Assembly (NCBI GenBank): GCA_930367215.1
Contig: OV884058.1
Location: 102,137,802-102,201,801 of the forward strand
Length of the DNA: 64,000 nt
Direction of reading: 5' to 3'
From: Pollenia angustigena
Lineage: Eukaryota; Arthropoda; Insecta; Diptera; Polleniidae
Each line of letters opens with the position of its first letter. The first letter of the stretch is position 1. The notes beneath the pieces were generated by a model, which was not told the origin of the DNA, made no database searches, and worked only from the letters and a program-made list of their open reading frames with translations. This document shows positions 31,841-44,100 of the stretch, piece after piece. The translations under genes and the position numbers were made by a program.

Positions 31841-32373
31841 TTTATAAATTTAATATTGGAATACTGTTCCTTTATTTTGAAAGATGCTTCTTCATCGTCG
31901 TTGATAGCGATTTTAACATTTGTAAAAGTTGTGATTTAAATTAAAGGCGTTTTAATTGTTAAAAATGTTTATTTTACTTTTGTAAACTTTTATAATAAAA
32001 TAAAAGATTTTTCTTTAAAATAAAAAATTTTATGGCTAAACAAGTCGAAAAATGGCTAAAAAAGTGGCTAATGGCTAAACTCATTTTTTAATGGCTAAAC
32101 AGGATGAAAAATGGCTAAATCTAGCCACTAAATGGCTAAATTGGCAACACTGGTAGGAAATGTGAAAGCACCTGTTGGGTGCAGTTTATGAGCTGGAGTG
32201 TCATCGGGCAGTATTTCTTCGAAAATGAGGTCGGCCAAGCAGTGAGCGTGAATAGTGTCCGCTATCGCGAGATGGTAACGGAATTCTTGTGGCCAAAAAT
32301 TGAAGATTTGGACCACACAGCCAATGAAACAATGGCTCTTTTGCGCCACGCATATTGTTTTTACTGCAAATAA

Positions 32374-33106
32374 TTAATTTTATAATTTTGTCAATCTCAA
32401 GAAGAACTTGCAAAAATCAAGCGGTGGAATACATTTTAAAATCAATGCAATTTGGTACCACGCAAGTTAAAGGCGAGAGTCCTTAAATCCGATTTTGCAT
32501 ATCCGAAATGCTATTTAAATGACATTAAATGTATCTTTACATGGTAATACAAAGTGTTACGACTTTGAAGAATCAATATATTGTGAAGCTCTTATCGTGT
32601 TAAAAAAAAGAACAAAAGTCTGTTGTAAGTACATATTTTTCATGTTTACAAGGTTGGCAGAAGTAAAATAAAAATGCGCAAATTGTTCATTAAAAGGAGG
32701 GTACTTAAAAACTTCGAATTTTTTTTTTGTTGCAATTTTTTAAAATTCTGCAGATTATAAAATTCCAGTCTTATAATTTTTCTATTTTTATCTTGTCTTC
32801 ACATTTCTCCTTTTTATATTTTCTATATAAAAACAAATACTCCTGCAGACAACTTCAAATTGCAGAGTACATGAGCCCAACCTTCGCACCTCTCACACCA
32901 ATAAACTCAAGAATTGCTGCAACAAAAATTGCAATTGATGACTAAATATTGGCGAACAAATTTAATTAAAATCAAAAAAATTAATGTAAAACAAAAATCA
33001 ATAGGAGTTTGTGTTTGTTTGGTTTAGCAGTACGAATTAAATAACTGTTTAACAGTTCTACAATATTTACAAAAACAACATGAACATTTGCGAGCTGCTA
33101 AACTGG
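32374..33106. other. AT-rich spacer
   Basis: No gene is recognised. A short frame near 32860 (TAEYMSPTFAPLTPIN-like) is not supported by anything else. Confidence 0.4.
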
Positions 33107-33393
33107 ATCATTCCTCTTAGGCTGCCGGATCACTACTTCAGGCCGAGATAATGACCGCGGGGCACATTCGCTATGGTGAGATATCTGGCAGGGATATTTA
33201 CATTATTACCGATAGCAAAGCGGCAATAAGATTCCTGGAGAGAATCTTCATCACATCGAAAATTGTCCGAGAATGCCGGATGTCTCTGGAGGAGATAGCG
33301 AGACATTCAGTGGTTACCCTTAAGTGGCTCCCTGGACACAGGGGCATGCGGCTGCCAGTGGAACCTAACCTTGTAATTGTATACAAATGTTGA
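33107..33393 (+). pseudogene. LINE RNase H domain fragment
   Basis: The frame reads AEIMTAGHIRY, then DIYIITDSKAAIRFL, RECRMSLEEIA and VVTLKWLPGHRGM. Asp in TDSKAA and His in PGH are two of the RNase H catalytic landmarks, in the arrangement of I/R1/jockey-like LINEs (or a retroelement relative). No reverse transcriptase flanks it, so it is an orphan scrap. Confidence 0.75.
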
Positions 33394-34315
33394 CAGCTTC
33401 AATTTATTTTGTTAGTGCTGGTTTAGAAAATAAACATTTACCGACCGCTTGTCAATGTTTCTCTCCGTACTCTATTCTACTTAATACATTTTGCTTTTAC
33501 ATTGTAAAATTTTTTTATTCTATATGATTTTTTTAAATGTCGTATTACCATGTTAAGATGCCTTAAGAAAGTAATTTTTATATAAAATAATAGCTCGCTA
33601 TAAAAATGGAAGTTTAACGACAACCCGAAGCGCAAGAAATCGTAAGTATGTGAGTCCCAACCAATAAGACGAATCTGCGCGCAAGCCGAATATCCATAGC
33701 GCAAAAATAATATTCTGCTATTGGTGGGACCAGAAGGGTGCTATCTATAATGGCTGCTTTAACCGTCCCAGACGATCAAAGGAGAGCTGTAACGAACACA
33801 ACTGATACGTTTCAATGGATCATTGACCGAAAAACTACCGGAATTTGCGACGAGAAATTAATCTATAATAATGCCATCATCACAACGATCGGCCACATGA
33901 TCAATTATACACTATTTAGAAAAAAGTTTTTGAAATGTTTTGCCTCATCCTCCTTATAGTTTTTACCTTGCCCTCAATCTATGCAGAACGCTATTACTGG
34001 AACACTCTTCTAGCCCTTAACTTGGCAATTTTGGTTACATAAGAAACCATACATTAATTAATTGTATGTTATACCACCGGAAATTTGTAACTCCCGCATC
34101 AAGAAAAATTTTTCAATTGAAATGTGAGAACTGAAACGAAAATGCCATAAATTTCTCACTTAACTGAGTCTGTAACATTTTTGGCGAGTATTAGCTGTCA
34201 CGTAAGGAAATTACTCGCCAATTTACAGAAAAATGATGTCTGTAAAATTTCTATTAGAAAGTTTCCGCTCTGAACTATCAATTAAACTCACTCACGAATA
34301 AATGTTAAACACTTA

Positions 34316-34589
34316 GGCCCTGAATTTGTAAAACGCAACGCAATCCCAAAAATAACATTGAAAGCAAAAACAATGTCAAACATTTTTCAAAATTATGTTG
34401 TTGCTTTCTACAGAAATACATATTGCGTTTAAAAATTATCAACGCCACAAGATATGCAGCGTTTAAAATTTAAAAAATCAATATTCATTTCAATAGAAAA
34501 CAACAACAAAATTATGAAATATTTTCGATTTTGTTTTTGCATTCAATATAATTTTTGGCGTTGCTTTTGCGATTTACAAATTAAGGGCC
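34316..34589. repeat. PIF-type MITE, GGCCCTGAATTTG ends
   Basis: GGCCCTGAATTTGTAAAACGC and, inverted, GGCCCTTAATTTGTAAATCGC are flanked by TTA (34313-34315, 34590-34592). Length 274 bp, non-coding. Confidence 0.82.
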
Positions 34590-34646
34590 TTAAAAAAACA
34601 TATAAACAATGCAAAATTAAATAAATAATAATAAGGAAGAGTGTAA

Positions 34647-34875
34647 GGCCGGGTTTTTGGGATGTGGATTAAGTTTAAACTTGGTTTAACGTAGTCCGAA
34701 ACTCGGATTTTTCCGGCGAAATATGAATTTTTTCTATTTATTTCTTTAAAGACAAACATTTTAAGCAAAACTAAGCTGTTCCGTCAAAATTTTGTATACA
34801 AACTTTGTAATGGCGGCACAAATTTATTTTTAGACTAACTAAACCTAGTTTAACTGAGATATCAAAAACCCAGCA
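34647..34875. repeat. PIF-type MITE, GGCCGGGTTTTTG ends
   Basis: GGCCGGGTTTTTG and, inverted, TGCTGGGTTTTTG are flanked by TAA (34644-34646, 34876-34878). TTTAAACTTGGTTTAAC is echoed inverted near the other end. Length 229 bp. It lies 58 bp from the preceding MITE. Confidence 0.8.
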
Positions 34876-34878
34876 TAA

Positions 34879-36201
34879 GTGTTTTGTTCTTGGCTTGAAA
34901 ATTTTGGAATGTTTTCAAAGCTATTTTGCAAAGAGCAAACATTAAAGTCGCACTTTACATTACATATTTGGTTAAACATTTCACATCGGCTTCGGGTGCA
35001 ATGTTATGACATTTATAACGTAACGACGAAATCTCATTTTTTTCTTACTTTTCGAAAAACAATGGAATATTTTGTTTCACTTTTTTCGATGCGAGTAGTT
35101 TTCACTAAAGTTAAAGAACATGGGCACTGAATAGGAAACGTAACTATCAATGAAACCTTTAGTACTTTTTCGTCGAAAATAAGCACATGCTCCAAATAAA
35201 ACAATGCTTCCTTATTAAATTTCTTTATTGGCCACATCTGTTTCTTGTGTTGCTTTTAGTTTTAACAAACTTTTAATTGCCGTTTATAACTCAACTAGTA
35301 TCCTTGTGGCAGAAGGGGGGGTTTGGCTTGGATTTTGCCTTTAAAACTAAATTTAGTATTTGGCGTAACAATTTTTTTTCGCCTTCTTAACCAACAGCGT
35401 GTTAAATGCCTGAAAAATGTCATTTATTTTTAACAACTACATTTTCGCTAAAAAGTGTTGTTTGTTTCGTTTTATTTATCTCTTTTTTCCTTCGCTGCAG
35501 TTGACCAAGTTGTTGGTTGTTTTAATTTCCCATTTATTTAATTTTAACAACTACAAGTTTTTTTTATTTTTTTCTCTTTTCTTTAAATATGTTTCTGCTT
35601 TTTTTTTGTCTCCACCAAATAAAGGTATAACTAAATTTTTCAACATTTGACATAAAATTGACATTTAACATACTAAACTACCATGTTGTTTAAACCGAAA
35701 TATTTAACAGTTTTATTTTTTTTATTTTACAAACTTCATTTGGTTGCTGGATGTTGTTGTATGTTGCAGATTGAAGTCTTTTTTTACACGTACATTTTGT
35801 TAAACAACAAGTGTGTGTCTTTAAAATACCACAAATACCACCACTAGAAATAAGTGAGTAGTTTTAAGTGAATACAACTAACTGCAACTGCAACAACATC
35901 GATAAGATTTAATATGAGTAACTTTAACAACATTTTTAAGAAATTACATAAAAAATGTAATAATTAACATTTTTTTCTGTTTTGCTGTTTCTTGCTGATT
36001 CTTTAAAGAGTGGGAAAATCCCAGAAAGTTTTTTAATCGCAAGTAATTAGAAACATGACAACCATAAAAAACATCTGGTAGGAAATTGCGATGACTACAC
36101 GACATGTCAACATTTGTTTTATTTGCTTTACAATTTTTTTTAGAATTAACTGAAAGTATGTGGAAAGCTGTGCGCATTTTTACTAACTGTAGAAAAGTAA
36201 T
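34879..36201. other. AT-rich region without gene
   Basis: Short CAAC/CTGCAA runs around 35880-35900 resemble ordinary fly intergenic or intronic DNA. No coding frame convinced me. Confidence 0.45.
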
Positions 36202-36308
36202 TATACCCACATCATAATAGAGGAGAGGGTATTATGCGTTTGTGCTAATGTTTGTACTACCTTAAAATATCGGTCCCAGACCCACCTTTTGATATCCCGA
36301 TCGACTTA
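36202..36308 (-). repeat. 3' end of the dispersed GTGTGGGTATAAAA repeat
   Basis: On the minus strand it matches the terminal 100 bp of the copies at 51003 and 60641 (AAGTCGATCGG, GGTGGGTC, GCATAATACCCTCTC, GATGTGGGTATA). Confidence 0.75.
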
Positions 36309-36739
36309 AGCTGGGCTTCCGCATACATACATCGCAATCGGCGTTGAAAACGGAATTCCATACATTTGCGCCGAAAAAAAAAGTTCGTTACAAAAATTGG
36401 CGACGAAAAATAGGAACATAATGGTGCCGAGCAGCAAAGGAAAACTAGCCCTTTGGTAATTCGACCAGATTTTGAAAATGAAAATAGAGGACATACAAAA
36501 AAAAGCAAAAAATCTTTGAAGGCGAAAGATCAAGTTGCCGAAAGAAGTTTATTTCAAAACTGCAGACGCCAAGAGTTTCAATAATGTCAGTAACAAAACA
36601 TTTTTACTTGTTTAACTTGGCTTAACTTAACGCCGTATTTAGACCGAAAGCACTATTTACATTTTTTTTTCTTTTAATCCTCAACAAAGACTTGGATTTT
36701 ACTGCTTTTTTTAGGAAGTTAGCACAGTTCTTAATGTTG

Positions 36740-37330
36740 TTTTGTAATCTCTTTTTTAACGTGTGTGAAGATAAATATGAAAAGTTAAATTCGTTTTTAA
36801 AAAATATCGCATGCGATAAAAAATGTTTAAAAAAAATATCGCATGCGTATTATAGAGAAAATACGACTATTTATACGAAATTGTACAGTTTTTATGAAAA
36901 ATTAATAAATTTTATTTAATATTTAAAACTAATTAGATATTTCGTTAGTCTTTTAATGTTAAAATTTATGATTTTTGAAAAAATACGACTTAGAATTAAA
37001 TTCTCATGAAAGTGCTGTGTGAGGGATATGGCCACTGTGTCCAAACCCTTCGATCAAACCTAATTGAAAATGAAGACTTTGGACAGGGACATGAAATTTT
37101 AACATAAAAGAACTAACTAAATTAGTTTTAAATATTAAATAAAAGTTATTAATTTTTCATGAAAACTGTAAAATTTCGTATAAATAGTCGTATTTTCTTT
37201 ACAATACGCATGCGATGTTTTTTTAATATATTTTTTATCGCATGCGATATTTTTTAAAAACGAATTTAACTTTTCATATATATCTTCACACACGTCTTTT
37301 TTAAACATTAATAATTTGCAAAAACATATT
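36740..37330. repeat. Large palindrome with ATCGCATGCGAT words
   Basis: Arms of about 230 bp (36740-36975 and 37090-37330) are inverted copies at roughly 85-90% by eye, with an insert-like centre of about 110 bp. Each arm contains TATCGCATGCGATA. Both arms translate to near-identical peptides on opposite strands only because they are mirror copies. Confidence 0.8.
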
Positions 37331-37619
37331 AACAAAATAGAACCAAAAATACTTAAACACGAGTAACTACTTCAGTTGATTAGCTAGGGAAAACAAACTT
37401 GGCGGAAGTTATTAAATTTGATTTACTCATTTACAAAATTGGTGATGAACAATGGAAGTTTTATATCAAAACGTCATTGCCAAAGGAACCCCAATGCCGA
37501 AGCTGTACCATTCTTCTCTATTTGTGTAAACGGTGATATTTTAAGATCTATAGGAAATAAAATAAAAAACACATAAAATTCAGAAAAATGCATGAAATCT
37601 TTATTTGAATCGATAGTAC

Positions 37620-39369
37620 GGTCCATATAATTTAATGTTTGAAGATTATTTCATGCAAATGTTAACCGTGACTGCGCCTCAAATGGTCCATCCGCTTAGT
37701 CCAATTTTGGCATACTCTTTCCAACATTTCGGCCGGTATCTCATGAATAAATGCTTCAATGTTGTCTTCCAATGCGTCAATTGAAGCGGGCATGTGTGTA
37801 TAGACATGAGCTTTAACATAGCCCCACAAAAAATAGTCTTAAGGCGTTAAATCGCACGATCTAGGCGGTCAATTGACCGGTCCCGAACGTGAAATAAAAT
37901 GTTCACCGAACTCGCCTCTCAATAAGTCCATTGTTAAGCGTGCTGTGTGGCATGTGGCACCGTCTTGTTGAAACCACATGTCATGCAAGTCAAGCTCTTG
38001 CATTTTGGGCAAAAAAAAAAGTTGGATATCATCTCACGGTAGCGCTCACCATTCACAGTTACGTTCAGTGCTGCCACAACCAATAAAATTTTTACAACCA
38101 ACATTTTTGAAAAAGTTACCAAATGTGAAAAAATATAACCAAATTTAAAATTCCATTTATTAAATGAGAAAATCATTAAAATTTATTGTAAGTTGCAGTG
38201 TAAAATAAAGGTTAGATATTTGCACTTTATAGTAAAATAATAATTAAACGTTATGAAAACAAAACAAGAAATGAAATTCTTTTACATTTTAAAAAAATAA
38301 CGAGAAACTTAATTAACCACCAATTTCACCAAGTTCAGTTCAAATCACAGTTTTTAATCACAAAAAAGCAAAATTGTTTCCCACTTTTTAGCTGTCATTG
38401 ACTGGACTGTCAAATGTGGCGATTTTTTAAATCCTTTTGTCGATGGAAAATTACCTTTGGCGATGTGGCGATTGTTTTGGCGAAATTGAAATCGATTAGC
38501 GAAATGCATTTTGTGTAAATATTTTCTAATTTACATAAAGTTCCATACATTTTAAAATTATGTATTATAAATCAATGTAATTTTGAAAAATCTTTAAAAT
38601 TCCAATGTGTATTATCAAATATGTATTTAACTGGAAATAACCTAAATTTAGAACATTTAACTTATATTCAAGTTTTTAGAAACACCAAAACGACTATTGT
38701 GTAATTTTTAAGTCATTTTCTGAAATCGATTCCGCATGATTTTATGCACTTTCTACTTTAAGTACTTCTTATCTTTAGTACTCTTAAAATCAGGAAAATC
38801 ACAAATGACAATATTTTTCTTAGCAAAAATCTTAAAAAAATATTTGGTTGCAGTTTTGAAAGGGATTTTTAATTTCGATAAAGTATAAAAAACTTCCGTT
38901 CATTGGTTACAAATAATGAAAAAATCATTGTACGCAGTTCAAATTATATTCGTACGTATTATTATTTTAGAAAAAAAGTAACCAAAATGAAAAAAATATT
39001 CACATCTCCACATCGAAAAAAAAATATAACCAATTTTGGTTAGAAATAACCAAAAATGGCAGCTCTGGTTACGTTACCATTCGCATCATCTTTGAAGAAG
39101 TATGTTCCAATGATGCCACCAGCCCATAACCCGTACCAAACTGTGACTTTTTCTGGATGCATTGGTAGCTCTTGCAATGCTTCTGGCTGATCTTCCCTCC
39201 AAAATCGACAATTCTGCTTATTAACGTACCCATTGAGCCAAAAATGAGCTTCGTCGCTGAACACAATTTTTCGATAAAAAAGTGGATGAACTTTCTTAAC
39301 AGAGCACGCATTTTGACAATAAAATTCAATAATTTGCAAGCGTTGTTCGTTGGTTAAATTATAGACCAA
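37620..39369 (-). pseudogene. Mariner/Tc1-like transposase split by hAT
   Basis: Reading on the minus strand starts MVYNLTNEQRLQIIEFY (helix-turn-helix) at 39369. It continues with IVFSDEAHFWLNG (first Asp), LWAGGIIGTYFF, and across the hAT site with RYREMI. It then reads MWFQQDGATCHTAR (second Asp) and PPRSCDLTP-DYFLWG (third Asp, 36 residues after the second), ending near HLRRSHG. A deletion removed about 100 residues between the helix-turn-helix and the first Asp. Stops replace a Trp (TGA), a Leu (TAA) and a residue near the end (TAA). It is the same family as the relic at 30689-32373. Confidence 0.82.
38066..39067. mobile_element. Non-autonomous hAT element (AACCAAAA-rich)
   Basis: Tips CAGTGCTGCC and, inverted, CAGAGCTGCC are flanked by GTTACGTT on both sides (38058-38065, 39068-39075). 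TAACCAAA/TTGGTTA words cluster at both ends. It has disrupted the mariner-like gene on the minus strand. No transposase is encoded. Confidence 0.88.
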
Positions 39370-39955
39370 ACTGAAGATGTTTGACAGTGAAACAAAACAC
39401 GAAACGTGCGTCAGCTGTTAAAACCAGTGTTGCCAAAAAGATAATAGCTAAAAAATCACCCGTTATAAGTGTTTGAAAACGAGTTATAATTTCCCTAAGA
39501 AGCAGCAACAACAGCAGAAAGATAATTTGAACGACCTACCAATCCTGATCACAAAGCTGTACTTACATATTTTCAGGAACCAAAAATAATTATTATTTTT
39601 GAATTTATAAAAGAGAAAAATGCAAACAACAGGAAAATTTCGGAGAACCAAATCATAAAGTTTTTTGATCGTTTTCATTAAATCAAACGCGTTCTTAATT
39701 CTTGATTTCTTTTTTTGCAGAAATATTTCTTATTTCAAAGTGTAATGAAAATCGATCGATTTCCAAATGATCGTTTTTAAATGGGGTGATACATTTCCAG
39801 CAATTTTAAAACACACATTTCTAAATTATTATTACACTGTAGAACAGACATTTTGCGGTCTGGATTTTGATTGCAAATTTTTGCTAATTTGAGGTCGCTG
39901 AGTTCAAATCTAATCAGCTCTACTTTTCGAGATATACCGTTTTGTCCAAAACTAA

Positions 39956-40706
39956 AGGCTCAGTTAGGCGAACGTTGCTGTACCGTATCTGTACTGTATC
40001 AATCAGCTGTTCGCTTTTTGTTATATGAAAACCAATACAAAAGCTTACCGAAATGCAATGTACCGTAGTTGCAACGTACCAATCTGTATAAAATAGAATT
40101 TCATGCCGTTGTTACGTGACATTTGTAAGACAGTGATGGGCGGCTTGTATGTTACATTGAATGCGGGTAATTTTGCTCTTTTTTTTTTGGTACTTTTTTA
40201 GTATATCTATGGAATTGCGACAAAACAACTTACAATACAACATATTTCCAAATATACAAATATACATATGTTTAGATGTTTAAAATAAACAAATGCATAT
40301 ACACATACAATGAAAAAGGGAAACATATAAAAGACTTTAAATGGTATCAAAACCTTGTTTGGTGTATGCACATTTACAATATATGTATGCTAAAAATGTA
40401 TATGCTAAAATACAAATTTATTTATTGTAAATCTATAATAAAAATATTAAATTATTAACATTTTTTACATACACAAAATACTGTTTTAATACCATTTAAA
40501 TCACGTGGTACCTTTTCTGCACAACGGTCACCATTTGAACATTTTTGATTCTCATCACTGTTTGTTTTGTTTTATGTATACTATTGCTTTTTGTTTATGT
40601 ATGGGAAAACATATGACACGTTTTTAAACGTTCTATAAGTGCACCAACATGCTTACAGTACGGTGCGTTACATTACGGGTACAGCAACGTTCGCCTAACT
40701 GAGCCT
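39956..40706. repeat. PIF-type MITE, AGGCTCAGTTAGGCGAACG family, copy 2
   Basis: Same tips as 23227-23928, flanked by TAA (39953-39955, 40707-40709). The interior aligns with copy 1 in reverse, including GGCGGCTTGTATGTTACATT and ACGGTCACCATTTGAACATT. Confidence 0.88.
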
Positions 40707-40709
40707 TAA

Positions 40710-41160
40710 GGCACTTTCACTACATATATTGGAATTACTTGAAAACGGTTGACCATATTCAGTTAACACAAAAATCCGAAATTCGGCAACAGTATTATCT
40801 TTAAGTTTATCTTGTTTTTAAATTTGCCCTGTAGTTTCAGAGTTATTGTTGAATTTTTGAAGAAAAAAAGGAACATTTGGAAAAAAATGCTACAAAAATC
40901 CCCGTTTTGGTTTAAAGACATTTAGTTAAACATATTTCGAATCAAATGAGGTTTATTTCATATTAATCGGGCACAACTTTTGATTTTATTCACAATTTAC
41001 TGAGAAAACTGAATACCGTAGAGCTGCTAGAGAAAAATGGAGATAATATTTGAAATCAGCGACCTCAAATCATTAAAAACTTGCAATCAAATTCGAGGCC
41101 GCACAAAAAAAGTTTAAATTTGTTCCCTTGTGTTATTTACTGAGGATGTCCATAAAGGCT
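40710..41160. other. AT-rich spacer
   Basis: No gene or named repeat is seen. Confidence 0.4.
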
Positions 41161-41167
41161 AGTTTAC

Positions 41168-41512
41168 ACTATTATCATCATCATCATCTTGTAGCGTTAC
41201 AGCTCGGCATGAGCTTTAGAATGATCAGTTATTCTCCTCCACTGTTCTCTGTTTTCTGCTTTTTGTTTCCAGTTACTAATACTTCTTCCACCGAATATTA
41301 AGCGTAAAATTTTTCTCTCAAAAATTCTAAGGCCTGCTGGTCGCTAGCATTCATGGACCAAGCTTCGCATCCATACGTTGCCGCTTTTGAGACAAGTTTG
41401 AACGTGAAGATCTTTTTGTGAGCATAAAAAGATCTATTTGCTGTCGATATTCTATAACTTATGCCATTCTGCATGCTGTTATCGTTTTTTAGAAGTGTGC
41501 CTAAGTATTATT
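41168..41512 (-). pseudogene. LINE reverse-transcriptase tail (RTE-like)
   Basis: Minus-strand reading gives YLGTLLKNDNSM, ISYRISTANRSFYAHKKIF, AATYGCEAWSMNASDQQALE and, in shifted frames, REQWRR-like words. These are the thumb and C-terminal segments of a LINE polymerase. The 3' end is a TGATGATGATGATA tail, typical of RTE-type elements rather than poly(A). The catalytic domain is missing. Confidence 0.6.
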
Positions 41513-41796
41513 ATTTTAATATTTTATGTCTGCCTATTAACATTTGTCGAAATTTTCATGTTTTTTGTTTGATCAGCTGATTGTACCGAATCTCTACTAC
41601 AACAATACTTCTTGGAGTATAAAAGAATTACCAAAGTTTTGTATACAAAAAAAAATTTCAAATGATAACACAAACAGAATTTAAATATTCTTATTCAACA
41701 ATCTCGACAGCAAATCGAAGCGATCGCCATCCATTCGCTCGATTTCGAATCGGATTGGGTTCAACCATTTCGACAGCTTTCGATCGCTTGCTCTTA

Positions 41797-42025
41797 AGCT
41801 TCGTACAGACGATGGTCAGATCTTACAATATTGGTAAGCAGCGTTGCTTAAATTGCATTAAAATTGGCTAAAATGTCTTACAACTGTTTGAACATTGTAA
41901 GCTCATTTGTATTTGCAGATGTGCAAAATTAATGCATCTGACAATGGACCATTGTCAGAAAAATTTTGCTGCTGGCAACGCCTGCTTGCAATATTGTAAG
42001 ATCTGACCATCGTCTGTACGAAGCT
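41797..42025. repeat. PIF-type MITE, AGCTTCGTACAGACG ends
   Basis: AGCTTCGTACAGACGATGGT and its inverse (42006-42025) are flanked by TTA (41794-41796, 42026-42028). Length 229 bp. A shorter relative lies at 61443-61521. Confidence 0.85.
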
Positions 42026-42028
42026 TTA

Positions 42029-43696
42029 CGAGTGTTAACATTTGTTACTTACGTATTAAAAAAATAAAGTATTGCCATATAAAATATTTCTGTATTTTGT
42101 TGCTATTTTGTTCAAAAGTATCAAAAATAACACTATTTTGCTTGATAACAAAAACAACGCGGTTGAAATTTTATCAGCTGTATAAAAACAGGGTTTAAAA
42201 TGCTATCGCCATATTAGCAAAAGCAGCCAAATTTTGCCTTTTTCCTATTTAAAAAAAAATCAAAAATAAAAAGCCGACAAGTTCCACTGCTAAAAAAGCC
42301 CACACTTTTCAAAAGCAGCAGCAAAATAAACACACTGTTTTTGAAAAGTAACCTTTTAATGGACACTGCTTTTTCCAACTATTGCTTTTTTAACAATAGC
42401 AAAAATTTCTTATTTGATGGAACTCAAAAAGCAACGGCAATAACTTTTCTGTTGTAGGAGAAAATATGTAGGAAAGATAATGAAACAAAAAGATTCGCCA
42501 AACCAAAAACCACTGCATGCTAATAGCCGCAAAATAGGAGATAAAAGCAGCGCAAAGGCACATGATCGACGAAGACAAGTGATATTTTTCATGCAAAACA
42601 AATACAACAAGAATTTGTTTTTGTTTCTATACAATAAAAAATCCAACAGACACTTTGGCTGGTTGCCTTTACTAAAAATATTTAAAAAAAAAACCAAAAT
42701 ACACACACACACATTTCGTGCTATAGTCATGCAAACTGTCGAGCAACAACAACATTACTACAACATTACTGAAGAAAGGCAAACATTTATTTTTCCTCAC
42801 CACCATGAAAAAAAAGCATGTTGCTTGTACACTGATCAGTATTTTTTCGTTGTAATCTGCCTTTTTGCAGAGCTAATAGCTCTGCTCAGACTGCTTTTAG
42901 CACACACTTCAGCGGCTTTTTGTTATTACCAGCCAGAGAAGAATTTTTGTTCTTTGAATTTTAGATTTTTTTTTTGGTTTGTCTTTTTTAACTAGCTCTT
43001 CTTTCAGGAAAAAGTAAAAAAGCAAAAGGCGAAATAATTTTTTTTTAGCTTTTGCTTTTTATGTGGTTGTCCATTTTTGTCGCTGGCTGGTAAAAAAGCA
43101 GTTGTCAGAAAATAAAAATATTCAAAATAGGAGATTTGCTTTTTTGCACAAGCGAAAAACAAAACATTGGCTATTGGAAAAAAATTAAAAATTTCAAAAG
43201 CAGTGGCAAAAGCAAAAATAAAAAGCAGCCAGCTGAAACCAAAACTTTAATAAGTGTAAACAAAAGTTAAATTTAATTAAAAACAAAAGATTGAAGTAAA
43301 AAATAAATAATACAAGCAAATAAATAAATAAGCGAATCAAATAAAACTTAATAAAAGAAAGTTAAATAAGAAGCAAGTCAAAATTTTGATAGCATCAGCT
43401 TTATCCTTGGCATTTGTTTCATTTGACGCCAAAATTAACGACAGTTGTTCCTCAACAACCGTCTTCCTCTTTAAAAAGGACCTCTATCCTTCTTCGTTTG
43501 GATGAAGTTTAACAACTTTTATTGTTTTCCTCCAAAATTTGTAGTGTTTTAAATAATATTAAGGGATCTGTCTCTTCAATTTTGTGCAACCACCGTCGCA
43601 GCTTTAGAAACTCTTGGTGGTGATTCTAATATCTGCTGACTGAGTTTTAGCACTTTTAACTTAACCCGCCAATACCCTACAACTAGGTGCTGCAGC
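42029..43696. other. AT-rich region without supported gene
   Basis: The 171-codon frame at 42480-42995 is low-complexity (Lys/Phe/His runs) and lacks any motif. AAAAGCAGC/AAAGCAA words recur from 42220 to 43230 and suggest an old repeat, but I could not define ends. Confidence 0.4.
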
Positions 43697-44100
43697 CTAG
43701 GACCAAACCAGCGCCCGATCAATTATATGGTTTAGGGAAGTGAAATAGTTTTGTCTATAGGTACCGCCACAAGATTCTTGCAGGCTTTTGTTGTTTTCTG
43801 AAATTTTGTATGTCCTACATTTCAATTCTGCCCATGTCTGTAAATATATGTAATATTTTCAAAATCAATTCAAGCTATGGTTGTTTGTTTCTTTTAGTTA
43901 AAGTGTGGTTTACATTTTCCCACTTTGCAATAGAACGCGTGGATGGCTCAATGACGTTTAGTTTTAGGCCTATTATTTTCTATTACTCGTCTATCAAAAG
44001 CTTATTTGCTCCAAACACTGGTGCACCTCTCGACAACTCAGGATTTTCCTCCATGTATTCGCCTAATGTAAGTAGTACATGGCACTCATTTATTCCTCTC
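43697..44100 (-). pseudogene. Harbinger Myb/SANT-like accessory gene, broken
   Basis: Exon 1 (minus strand) reads TLGEYMEENPELSRGAPVFG, an in-frame TAA, then GLKLN-like and PSTRSIAKWEN. A GTAAAC donor (43908-43913) and TTTACAG acceptor (43838-43844) bound a 76-bp intron. Exon 2 continues TWAELKCRT, SENNKSLQESCGG. The joined W.N.WA.LK and the (A/S)xGG block are the Myb/SANT signature of the Harbinger partner protein. No transposase or terminal repeats were found nearby, so this is an isolated remnant. Confidence 0.65.

Larger units (their letters stand above)
30785..32152. mobile_element. hAT element (ATGGCTAAA-rich) with transposase remnant
   Basis: Tips CAGTGTTGCC (left and, inverted, right) are flanked by GTAGGAAA on both sides (30777-30784, 32153-32160). 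Subterminal zones repeat ATGGCTAAA. A minus-strand hAT dimerisation block lies inside (31616-31840), and an unrelated dispersed repeat (from about 31180) interrupts it. Confidence 0.88.
30689..32373 (+). pseudogene. Mariner/Tc1-like transposase, deleted and split by hAT
   Basis: When the hAT element 30785-32152 and one copy of its 8-bp duplication are left out, one frame runs from ATG 30689 across the junction to TAA 32371-32373 (103 codons, one internal TAG at codon 7). It contains PRVLIVESFYREN (N-terminal helix-turn-helix), then SVIGQYFFENEVGQAVSV, RYREMVTEFLWP and HTANETMALLR. The last match the region around the second catalytic Asp of a mariner/Tc1 family. A full transposase has about 345 residues; the first Asp region and the QDGATC segment are deleted. 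The continuity across the hAT site confirms the insertion. Confidence 0.75.

Noticed and set aside
39431..39460. hAT-like tip CAGTGTTGCCAAAAAG
   Set aside because: No partner tip with a GTTAAAAC duplication was found; probably a truncated end.
42480..42995. 171-codon open frame on the plus strand
   Set aside because: Low-complexity Lys/Phe/His composition, no motif, no splice or promoter context; it is in a region of AAAGCA repeat words.
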